From: a bacterium
GTDB taxonomy: Bacteria; UBA9089; CG2-30-40-21
Reading direction: 5' to 3'
Assembly (NCBI GenBank): GCA_018814245.1
Contig: JAHIZN010000433.1
Location: 1-16,032, forward strand
DNA length: 16,032 nucleotides
This document shows, in pieces, positions 7,738 to 14,545 of the stretch. Every line of letters starts with the position of its first letter. Position 1 is the first letter of the stretch. A program made the position numbers and the translations under genes. A model generated the notes under the pieces. That model had not been told where the DNA came from. It made no database searches and saw nothing but the letters and a program-made list of their open reading frames with translations.

Positions 7738-8994
7738 CTATAAATTAATCAGCAAATTATGCAGCTCTTCTACAGTTACCAATCGTTGTTCTTCCTTAAC
7801 CATATCCTTGAGTATTACTTTGCCCTGATTAATCTCCTCATCGCCAATAACAATGACATGTCTGGCATTCATATTCGCTGCATGACGAAACTGAGACTTC
7901 AGGCTTTTTTTATCCCAGGATAACTCAACAGGAATATTGCCAGCCCGTAACTTTTGAGCCAAAGCAGATGCCGTATCCTTTACCCCTTCACTTGTTGTTG
8001 CGATATAGAGCATATTTTGTTTTTCAGCAGGTCCAATGCCCTTATTTTTCATGGCAAGTATAATTCGTTCCATGCCTGCGGCAAATCCAATTGCTGGAGT
8101 AATAATTCCACCCATATTCCGAACCAGATTATCATATCTTCCACCAGCAGCAACAGCATTTTGAGTACCAAGGGATTCATCCTTTATTTCAAAGGCTGTT
8201 CGGGTGTAGTAATCAAGACCACGGACAAGCCTCGTATTTATTATTGGCGAGATATTCATAAGATGCAGATATTTTATTACCTCATCTAAATGATTTCGGC
8301 AAGGTTTACACACAGAATCAATCACTGCCGGGCACTCTTTGATATAAGACTGGCAGGCTGGTACCTTGCAATCTAATATCCTCATGGGATTTTTTTCTAA
8401 TCTCATCTGACAATCAGAACACATCTGGCTTATATGTGTATGAAAGTATTTAATCAGCACGGTACGATAGTTTGTTCGACATTCCTCACATCCAACAGAG
8501 TTAATCTCTGCCTTAAGCCCAACAAGCCCAATTTGTTCAAATATTTGCAATATCATGGCTATGATTTCAGCATCTACACCTGGGTGCATACTGCCAATTG
8601 CCTCTGTCCCAAATTGATAGAATTGCCGTTGTCTTCCAGCCTGAGGTCTTTCGTATCTGAACATTGGTCCCATGTAAAATAGTTTGACCAGACTACCCTG
8701 CTGGCTGCCAAGGTTATGCTCCAGATATGCCCGAACCACTGCGGCAGTATTTTCTGGTCTCAGGGTAATAGATCGGCCTTTTTTATCTTGAAAGGTATAC
8801 ATCTCCTTATTGACAATATCTGTTGCATCTCCAATTCCACGGATAAAGAGTTCGGTTGCCTCAAAGATGGGCGTCCGAATCTCCTGATACCCATAACAAT
8901 TAAGGGTTTGCCTGACAATATGTTCAACAAAATGCCATCTTTCCATGTCATGAGGGAGAATATCTACTGTTCCCCTCGGTGCCTTTATGCCCAC
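7738..8994 (-). CDS. hisS: Histidine--tRNA ligase
   Basis: HisRS charges tRNA-His with histidine in the cytoplasm. The 418-residue product has normal family length and the class II motifs: motif 1 region ending RTPIFEATELF at about 40-50, LRPENTAAVVRAY at about 78-90, motif 2 with FRYERPQAGR at 112-121, the histidine-specific LVRGLDYYTRTAFE at 256-269 with its catalytic Arg258, and motif 3 with GFAAGMERI at 303-311. The C-terminal anticodon-binding domain runs from about 327. An insertion rich in paired cysteines (C169/C172, C192/C195, C209/C214, C229/C232) looks zinc-binding and is known in a subset of bacterial HisRS. The start is GTG (CAC at 8992-8994), preceded by GAGGTG with a 5-base spacer. 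It is transcribed alone, divergent from tgt, from a clear promoter at 9031-9059. Confidence 0.97.
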   Translation of the reverse strand: MGIKAPRGTVDILPHDMERWHFVEHIVRQTLNCYGYQEIRTPIFEATELFIRGIGDATDIVNKEMYTFQDKKGRSITLRPENTAAVVRAYLEHNLGSQQGSLVKLFYMGPMFRYERPQAGRQRQFYQFGTEAIGSMHPGVDAEIIAMILQIFEQIGLVGLKAEINSVGCEECRTNYRTVLIKYFHTHISQMCSDCQMRLEKNPMRILDCKVPACQSYIKECPAVIDSVCKPCRNHLDEVIKYLHLMNISPIINTRLVRGLDYYTRTAFEIKDESLGTQNAVAAGGRYDNLVRNMGGIITPAIGFAAGMERIILAMKNKGIGPAEKQNMLYIATTSEGVKDTASALAQKLRAGNIPVELSWDKKSLKSQFRHAANMNARHVIVIGDEEINQGKVILKDMVKEEQRLVTVEELHNLLINL

Positions 8995-9030
8995 TATTTC
9001 ACCTCAAATTTAGTAGAAACGATATGCTAT

Positions 9031-9059
9031 ATTATAACATCTCATTCTTTAACAGTCAA
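9031..9059 (-). promoter_or_regulatory. sigma-70-type promoter of hisS
   Basis: On the minus strand, TTGACT (9059-9054) and a perfect TATAAT (9036-9031) are separated by exactly 17 bp. The -10 box lies about 36 bp upstream of the hisS GTG, giving a short leader with no room for a long T-box. Confidence 0.85.
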
Positions 9060-9089
9060 GTTTTTTCGTAATTAGAATCGTTGATTTTT

Positions 9090-9478
9090 GTAATGGGTCA
9101 GTGATTAGCAGGGAAACGGACACTCACAAGCAGACTGTGTAAAAACTCAATCTCACGATAATTGCCGTAATGTCGTGTCAACCTTAATTTGACGCATAAC
9201 AATTTGTAGGGACATCCCTGCCAGAGGTGCTCCCTTCTTGTGGGTGTCCGTTAAGCAGGGACAAGCCCTGCAGCTACGATGTGATCGATTGTTGTGTGTG
9301 GGAATCTTTGTAGCTGCGACCCTTGTGGTCGCTTATTGGTGGGGCAGAAACAGGAGAGGCAGCACCTCTGTCAACCCCTGCATTCGCAGAGCCTGCCCCT
9401 GCGAATGCAGGGGGCAGGCTCTGTCCGAAACTGTTTGAGACAGACAACATGTTCCCCTGCCAGTAACCGACCCATTAC
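9090..9478. repeat. Repeat island with imperfect terminal inverted repeats
   Basis: The 23 bp at 9090-9112 (starting GTAATGGGTCAG) and the reverse complement of 9456-9478 (starting GTAATGGGTCGG) match at 19 positions, so the hisS-tgt gap is bounded by MITE-like ends. A second nested inverted match links CGGACACTCACAAG near 9117 with CTTGTGGGTGTCCG near 9237. Repeat copy A sits inside. There is no credible coding sequence in the island. Confidence 0.6.
9168..9425 (+). repeat. Long palindrome-array repeat, copy A
   Basis: This stretch of about 258 bp is matched along its length by 15749-16008, with about eleven substitutions, one 2 bp indel and one short inverted segment. It is a string of small perfect hairpins: AGGGA/TCCCT (9208-9219), GCAGGG/CCCTGC (9255-9271), GCGACC/GGTCGC (9316-9332) and a 14 bp stem with arms 9375-9388 and 9400-9413. 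In this copy a competing 13 bp stem (9387-9399 with 9411-9423) overlaps the last one. The modular layout recalls mosaic palindromic elements (BIME-like). Confidence 0.9.
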
Positions 9479-9495
9479 TTTTTCGACTTTTATCA

Positions 9496-9524
9496 TTGAC
9501 TTTTAATGAAAATTTTGGTAAAAT
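9496..9524 (+). promoter_or_regulatory. sigma-70-type promoter of tgt
   Basis: TTGACT at 9496-9501 and TAAAAT at 9519-9524 are separated by 17 bp. The -10 box ends 12 bp before the Shine-Dalgarno AGGAGG at 9537-9542, giving a very short leader. Confidence 0.82.
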
Positions 9525-9551
9525 AAAGCATGGATTAGGAGGTGATGGGAA

Positions 9552-10712
9552 ATTAGATTTAATATTATTCAAGCATCAACTGAATGCAGGGCAAGGGTTG
9601 GAAAGATTACTACCAGACATGGAGTTATAGATACTCCTGTCTTTATGCCGGTTGGAACTCAGGCAACAGTAAAGACTATGACTCCAGAAGAGCTTTATGA
9701 GATTGGTGTAGACATAATTTTGAGTAATGCCTACCATCTCTTTTTACGGCCGGGACAGGAGATTATCCGATTAATCGGTGGGCTTCATTCGTTTATGCAC
9801 TGGGATAAACCAATATTGACTGATAGCGGCGGTTATCAGATCTTCAGTCTTGGCAGGCTCAGAAAGATTACAGAGGAAGGGGCAAGGTTTCAATCTCATA
9901 TCGATGGCTCATATCATCTTTTTACACCAGAGAGTGTAATAGAATTTCAGATGCTGCTTGGTTCTGATATTGTCATGCCCTTGGATGAATGTGCTCCGTA
10001 TCCATGTGGATATAAGGAGGCAAGGATAGCCAAGGACAGAACCACCAGATGGGCAAAGAGGAATAAACAGGCATTTTTGGCTTCGACAAGTGCCAAAGAG
10101 GCTGCCTTTTCAGCCATTGATGAAAACTGTTCAAGCCTGTTTGGTATTGTTCAGGGCAATATGTATTCTGATTTGCGTCATGAAAGCATTGACGAATTGA
10201 CAGATATCGGCTTTGATGGATATGCTATTGGTGGGCTTTCTGTTGGAGAGCCAAAGGAGATTATGTATGAGATGTTGAAACAAACAGTCCCGCGGCTACC
10301 AAAAGATAGTCCTCATTATCTAATGGGCGTAGGTGCTCCTGAGGATATTCTTGAGGCTGTAGAAGCAGGTGTTGATATGTTTGATTGCGTCATGCCTACC
10401 CGTCATGCCAGAACAGGCGAGGTGTTTACCTCAAACGGGCCATTGGTTATCAGAAATGCACCATGTGCAACAGATACAACCCCCATTGACCATGAATGTG
10501 GTTGTTATGTGTGCAGAAATTATTCCAGAGCATATATCCGACACTTGATTCATGTCAATGAAATTCTTGGTGTCAGGCTTACTACATGGCATAACCTTGC
10601 TTTTATGATGAAGCTGATGAGACAGATACGGGAGAGTATTTTGCAGGAGCGATTTCTGGAGTTTAAGAAGGAATTTTTGGAAAATTGGGGACATCGTTTC
10701 AGTAATTCTTAA
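9552..10712 (+). CDS. tgt: tRNA-guanine transglycosylase, apparent AUU start
   Basis: Tgt exchanges guanine for preQ1 at the wobble position of GUN-anticodon tRNAs during queuosine synthesis. The 386-residue product shows FMPVGTQATVK, the catalytic TDSGGYQ, GGLSVGEP, DCVMPTRHARTGE with the nucleophilic Asp, and the zinc site CxCxxC...H near the C-terminus (ECGCYVCRNYSRAYIRH...TWHN). The first ATG in frame is at 9645, but the conserved N-terminal strand lies upstream: from 9552 the frame reads IRFNIIQASTECRARVGKI..., aligning the Ile with the usual initiator Met (compare MKFELDTTDGRARRGR in E. coli). No ATG, GTG or TTG occurs in that segment. AGGAGG at 9537-9542 is 9 bases from ATT 9552. An ATG at 9545 lies in another frame and stops after three codons. 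The gene is monocistronic, divergent from hisS and convergent with hslU. Confidence 0.93.
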   Translation: MRFNIIQASTECRARVGKITTRHGVIDTPVFMPVGTQATVKTMTPEELYEIGVDIILSNAYHLFLRPGQEIIRLIGGLHSFMHWDKPILTDSGGYQIFSLGRLRKITEEGARFQSHIDGSYHLFTPESVIEFQMLLGSDIVMPLDECAPYPCGYKEARIAKDRTTRWAKRNKQAFLASTSAKEAAFSAIDENCSSLFGIVQGNMYSDLRHESIDELTDIGFDGYAIGGLSVGEPKEIMYEMLKQTVPRLPKDSPHYLMGVGAPEDILEAVEAGVDMFDCVMPTRHARTGEVFTSNGPLVIRNAPCATDTTPIDHECGCYVCRNYSRAYIRHLIHVNEILGVRLTTWHNLAFMMKLMRQIRESILQERFLEFKKEFLENWGHRFSNS

Positions 10713-10760
10713 GTGAGAGGAAAAATAGGAAAAGTGGAAAATGTAACTATTCAGTGGCAA

Positions 10761-10938
10761 GAATAAAGGTAACTATTCAGCCAATTCTTTGTGGTGCCAA
10801 GTGTACTCCCTTGTCCTCTGCTGACATACGCAAGAGGCGACCACAAGGGTCGCAGCTACAAGTCTCCACGAATAGCTGTAGCTGCAGGGCTTGTCCCTGC
10901 CTTAATCATGTTTTATGCCTGAATAGTTACGAATAAAG
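10761..10938. mobile_element. MITE-like element with 12 bp TIRs and 8 bp duplication
   Basis: The core 10769-10930 begins with GTAACTATTCAG and ends with its exact reverse complement CTGAATAGTTAC. It is flanked on both sides by the direct repeat GAATAAAG (10761-10768 and 10931-10938), a classic target-site duplication pattern. A third copy of GTAACTATTCAG lies just upstream at 10743-10754. Inside are three hairpins: GCGACC/GGTCGC (10837-10853), GCAGCTACA/TGTAGCTGC (10852-10885) and GCAGGG/CCCTGC (10884-10900). These are the same modules as in the long repeat at 9168, here inverted. No transposase is encoded, so any movement would depend on one elsewhere. Confidence 0.8.
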
Positions 10939-10999
10939 AATACAAGAGTCAGAATAAAAGAACCTGCATCTAATTCTGTATTCTAACTTACTGAACGCT

Positions 11000-12364
11000 T
11001 TACAATATGTATCTGCTCAAATCCTCATTTTTGATAATATCCATTAATCTGGATTGCACATATTCAGCATCAATAACAACTATCCCTTTGCTGGGCGGGG
11101 TTTCAAAGGAGATATCCTCAACCACCTTTTCAATAATGGTATGCAGCCTTCTTGCCCCAATATTTTCAGTACTGTCATTAACTGTAGAGGCAATAGAGGC
11201 AATCTCATGGATAGCATCCTCCTGAAACCTTAGTTCAACCCCTTCTGTCCCAAGCAAGGCTACATATTGCTTGATAATAGCATTTTGCGGCTCTGTCAAT
11301 ATCTGGATAAAATCATCCTTGGTCAGTGATGAAAGTTCTACCCTGATAGGAAACCTTCCCTGTAATTCAGGTATCATGTCTGATGGTTTTGCATCATGGA
11401 ATGTTCCTGCAGCAATAAAGAGGATATGATTTGTTTTTACCGGACCATACCGGGTAGTAACCGTAGTTCCCTCGACAATAGGCAATAGATCCCGCTGAAC
11501 ACCCTCACGGGAAACATCTGCCCCGCCTGAACGAGCCCCTGTGCTGACTACCTTATCCAATTCATCCAAAAAGATAATTCCTTGATTTTCTATGCGGCTA
11601 ATGGCATCTTTGAGCACCTCTTCCATATCAATTAATTTTTGTGATTCCTCACTTGTTAGGATTCTTCGTGCCTCTACAATAGTTACCTTTCTTTTTTTGA
11701 CCTTTTGCGGCATCATGGTGCTTAAGGCATCAGACAGCCCCATATCAAGCCCTTCCATGCCGCTTCCGGCAAATATCTCAAACATGGGCATAGAAGCATC
11801 CTTAACATCTATCTCTATCATTCTATTTTCCAATTTACCCTGACGCAGTTTTTCCAATAGTTTTTCGCGGCTATTTTTGACTTTTTCTACCTCTTGCCCA
11901 ACCCTATCCAATTCTTCTGCATCAGTCTTTTTTACTTTCTTTGCCTTTGGCATCGGCAGGAGAATATCAAGGATTTTTCCTTCAACCAGTTCTACAGCCT
12001 CTTTCTCTATCTTTTTCATAGCCTCATGTTTAACCAGATTTACTGTCATATTAGTCAGGTCCCGTACCATTGATTCCACATCCCGTCCAACATATCCTAC
12101 CTCTGTAAACTTGGTTGCCTCTATCTTAAGGAATGGGACATCGGCTAAATTAGAAAGCCTTCGGGCAATCTCTGTCTTGCCCACACCGGTTGGACCAATC
12201 ATGATAATGTTTTTTGGGGAAATTTCTTCTCTCAATTCTTCCGCAAGTTTCTGTCTTCGTATGCGGTTTCTCAGGGCAATGGACACTGCCTTTTTAGCTT
12301 TATCCTGACCGATAATGTATTTGTCAAGCTCTTTAACAATCTCCTTAGGACTTAAATCCTGCAT
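11000..12364 (-). CDS. hslU: ATP-dependent protease ATPase subunit HslU
   Basis: HslU (ClpY) is the AAA+ unfoldase that feeds substrates to the HslV peptidase in the cytoplasm. The 454-residue product shows Walker A GPTGVGKT (57-64), the pore loop GYVG (90-93), an intermediate domain at about 110-245 rich in Lys and Glu, Walker B with IIFLDELDK (263-271), and the sensor-2 GARRL (403-407). The C-terminus ends EDLSRYIL, nearly identical to the E. coli tail EDLSRFIL that inserts into HslV. The ATG at 12362-12364 is preceded by GAGGTGA. No hslV is adjacent: upstream lies a divergent pilus gene and downstream the convergent tgt. I see only a weak upstream -10-like AT stretch and no clear promoter. 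Confidence 0.97.
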   Translation of the reverse strand: MQDLSPKEIVKELDKYIIGQDKAKKAVSIALRNRIRRQKLAEELREEISPKNIIMIGPTGVGKTEIARRLSNLADVPFLKIEATKFTEVGYVGRDVESMVRDLTNMTVNLVKHEAMKKIEKEAVELVEGKILDILLPMPKAKKVKKTDAEELDRVGQEVEKVKNSREKLLEKLRQGKLENRMIEIDVKDASMPMFEIFAGSGMEGLDMGLSDALSTMMPQKVKKRKVTIVEARRILTSEESQKLIDMEEVLKDAISRIENQGIIFLDELDKVVSTGARSGGADVSREGVQRDLLPIVEGTTVTTRYGPVKTNHILFIAAGTFHDAKPSDMIPELQGRFPIRVELSSLTKDDFIQILTEPQNAIIKQYVALLGTEGVELRFQEDAIHEIASIASTVNDSTENIGARRLHTIIEKVVEDISFETPPSKGIVVIDAEYVQSRLMDIIKNEDLSRYIL

Positions 12365-12406
12365 TTATTATTCACCTCATGTTATATATTGGATAATCGT
12401 AACCAT

Positions 12407-12427
12407 TCAGAATAGGAGTCAGGAGTC
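12407..12427 (+). repeat. Three tandem heptamers between hslU and the pilus genes
   Basis: TCAGAAT, AGGAGTC, AGGAGTC follow one another here. These are the same 7 bp words as in the array at 7685-7719, on the opposite strand. Just upstream is GTAACCATTCAG (12399-12410), one base different from the MITE end at 10769. The gap 12365-12580 otherwise holds only the promoter of the downstream gene. Confidence 0.6.
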
Positions 12428-12527
12428 AGATTGTCTTCATCCCTCTCATCTCTCCTTCAACATCCCCTTATCTCCTCACAAATTCTAATTATTTTACCTC
12501 AAATTTTGTCAAATGTCAAGATAATTC

Positions 12528-12556
12528 TTGACACATAAGAAATTTTATGCTATTAT
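12528..12556 (+). promoter_or_regulatory. Strong sigma-70-type promoter of the pilus genes
   Basis: A perfect -35 TTGACA (12528-12533), a 17 bp spacer and TATTAT (12551-12556) are present, with an extended -10 TGC at 12548-12550. The -10 box ends 24 bp before the ATG. This is the best promoter in the window. Confidence 0.88.
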
Positions 12557-12580
12557 TTAATTATAAAGGAGGTGATTAAA

Positions 12581-14545
12581 ATGTATTCATCTAAGCCTCT
12601 TTCCAGACAAAAAGGTATAGCCTTAGCACTCACCTTGTTTTTTCTTCTTATTTTGGTAATGGGTGGAAGTATATTTTTCATTACCAGTCAAACCGAAATC
12701 AAACATAATAGCTCTTATGAACGGCGTTTAGAAGCATTATCCATTGCTGAATCTGCAGCAGAGAGGGCAATCTGGAGGCTCAGATCTGCTGATTGGTCAT
12801 GCCAAAGTGAATGGGATCATAATTTTGGTGGGGATACCAAAATGTCACCTATCAAGATAGCCACAGGTCAGTACATGCGTGTTTCTTATCCTGAGAAAAT
12901 ATTCAGCGGTAAGGATGAGAATGGCAATGCTTATGCTAACTTAAAAGTTATTGCTTCTGGTATAGTTGGGCAGGAACAAAATGGAGAGGTAATTCCTGTC
13001 TGTACAAAACAGATTGAGATAATTGTTAGAGTAGGCAGAACTGTAGAAAATAAGACGCCAGAGGTATTTGACTATGCATATTTTATTAATAACTGGGGTT
13101 GGTGGTATTATGCCGGCGGTGAACAGTGTCCGGGTAGTATGAGGTCAAACGGCAGGTTTGATCTTAAAAAGATATATGGTTCCTCATCGCCGTGGAGGCC
13201 TTCAGGTGCACTTAAGGTAAATGGAAGTATAGAAGCACATCTTGATGTAGATTATCACAATTATCCGCCTGATGGGCTGGCTGGCTTAAAAAATCCCTCA
13301 CCCAACTATGAAAATTCTCCCTATAAAAAATCAAATTTAGAAAAAGAGACTATTCCAAACCTGCAGGATATGGATTATTATAAAAGAATCGCTGAAGGAT
13401 ATAACCCTGATACAAAGACATATGATCACGCTAAGGGCAAGATAAACATAGGTGACAAGGTGTTTGTGGATGATGGGGTATTTGGTGATGATGAGTCTCA
13501 TGAAAACCTGATATTGATTGGCACACAGGAAGATCCTGTTGAGATTCATGATGCTGTGGTTATTGAGGGTAATCTGATAATAAAGGGATATGTTAAGACA
13601 TATGGGAAGACGACAAATAAGCCATATGCGTCAGTCTATGTTGGCAGGAATATGTATATTGCCGATGATATTCAATATGTTGATGAACCAGACTGGTCTA
13701 CTTATCCCCAGTGGCAGAAGTCTACTCCCGGCACTGACTATAAGGACCCGGCTAATAATACCTTTAACATAAAAGATAATGATGATGGTTTGCCTTTTGA
13801 TAAAGATAGACCAATGATGAAGGGCACAATGATGGATAATTGGGGTGGAACCCAGTCAGTCAATTCGACCAAGAATCTTTTGGCAGTGGCTGCAGCCGGC
13901 GGTCTGGTTTATGGGAATTATTCATCCAGTAATTGGTACTCAGAGCGGTATCTTTTTGGCATGGGAAATGAGGATGTTGGAGCAGACGGGATACCAGATA
14001 CAAATGTTTGGGTAGATGGTCATTGGACAGATCCAACAGAAGGGGATGGCATTTTTCAGAAAGAGTCAGAGGATCTTGATGGTGATGGGGAATTTCGCAA
14101 TACTGACTATAATTGGAAGGATGTAACTACTACTGGAGGCAATAGAAAAAACAGTGCCCCATTACAGAACTTTGATGGACTTAGAGAAAATGGAAAGGAT
14201 AGCGGTCCATTATGGGATCCAATGAACAAGATTAAGATTAATCATTATAGCCAAACAGCTACAAATATGATTAGCACTGTCGATGGTGTTTATTATACCC
14301 AACATTTTCTTGCTGGAAGGGTAGCTAATTCACCCAAGTTTCGAGGTTCTCTTATTAGCAAGGATGAGGCTATTGTGTATTCTGGAACATTGCAATTAAT
14401 TCAGGATACTCGCTACCATAGTAATTATAGGGAGGGTGATCCAAATTTCCCTATTTATCTTTTTCCACCTGGTTCACTTCCTGAAGACGAGGAAAGTGAG
14501 GTATTAGGGACATTTCAGAAAGTGGTTAACTGGAGGGAGAAATGA
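12581..14545 (+). CDS. PilX-like pilus protein with long beta-rich extension
   Basis: A 654-residue protein whose start, ATG 12581, sits 8 bases after AGGAGG; the GTG at 12572 overlaps the Shine-Dalgarno and is rejected. Residues 9-35 (RQKGIALALTLFFLLILVMG) form a PilX-type N-terminal prepilin segment, with a Gly12/Ile13 cleavage-like site but no Glu at +5, as is usual for PilX-type proteins. The helix continues with SYERRLEALSIAESAAERA. Typical PilX proteins are under about 250 residues, so most of this one is extra: a beta-helix-like stretch (VVIEGNLIIKGYVKTYG...SVYVGRNMYIADDI) and a calcium-binding-type loop DLDGDGEFRNTD at residues 498-509, preceded by GADGIPDT. It probably acts as a minor pilin or pilus-tip/pseudopilin component at the inner membrane. 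It overlaps the next gene by 4 bp. Confidence 0.75.
   Translation: MYSSKPLSRQKGIALALTLFFLLILVMGGSIFFITSQTEIKHNSSYERRLEALSIAESAAERAIWRLRSADWSCQSEWDHNFGGDTKMSPIKIATGQYMRVSYPEKIFSGKDENGNAYANLKVIASGIVGQEQNGEVIPVCTKQIEIIVRVGRTVENKTPEVFDYAYFINNWGWWYYAGGEQCPGSMRSNGRFDLKKIYGSSSPWRPSGALKVNGSIEAHLDVDYHNYPPDGLAGLKNPSPNYENSPYKKSNLEKETIPNLQDMDYYKRIAEGYNPDTKTYDHAKGKINIGDKVFVDDGVFGDDESHENLILIGTQEDPVEIHDAVVIEGNLIIKGYVKTYGKTTNKPYASVYVGRNMYIADDIQYVDEPDWSTYPQWQKSTPGTDYKDPANNTFNIKDNDDGLPFDKDRPMMKGTMMDNWGGTQSVNSTKNLLAVAAAGGLVYGNYSSSNWYSERYLFGMGNEDVGADGIPDTNVWVDGHWTDPTEGDGIFQKESEDLDGDGEFRNTDYNWKDVTTTGGNRKNSAPLQNFDGLRENGKDSGPLWDPMNKIKINHYSQTATNMISTVDGVYYTQHFLAGRVANSPKFRGSLISKDEAIVYSGTLQLIQDTRYHSNYREGDPNFPIYLFPPGSLPEDEESEVLGTFQKVVNWREK

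Noticed and set aside
9000..9170. T-box or tRNA-like leader upstream of hisS
   Set aside because: The promoter lies only about 36 bp from the start codon, leaving no space for a T-box, and no cloverleaf could be drawn.
9238..9572. Small open frames in the hisS-tgt gap, both strands
   Set aside because: They lie inside the palindromic repeat and partly recur in copy B with frame-breaking indels, so there is no sign of coding selection.
9645..10712. ATG 9645 as the tgt start
   Set aside because: It would remove the conserved N-terminal strand of the family and has no ribosome binding site, whereas AGGAGG and family homology support 9552.
10937..10984. AGAATACA/TGTATTCT inverted repeat as a bidirectional terminator
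   Set aside because: The stem is only 8 AT-rich pairs with a 32-base loop and no T-run next to it.
11877..12308. 143-residue plus-strand open frame
   Set aside because: It is the antisense of hslU, Ser/Thr/Phe-rich as expected from reverse-complemented coding sequence.
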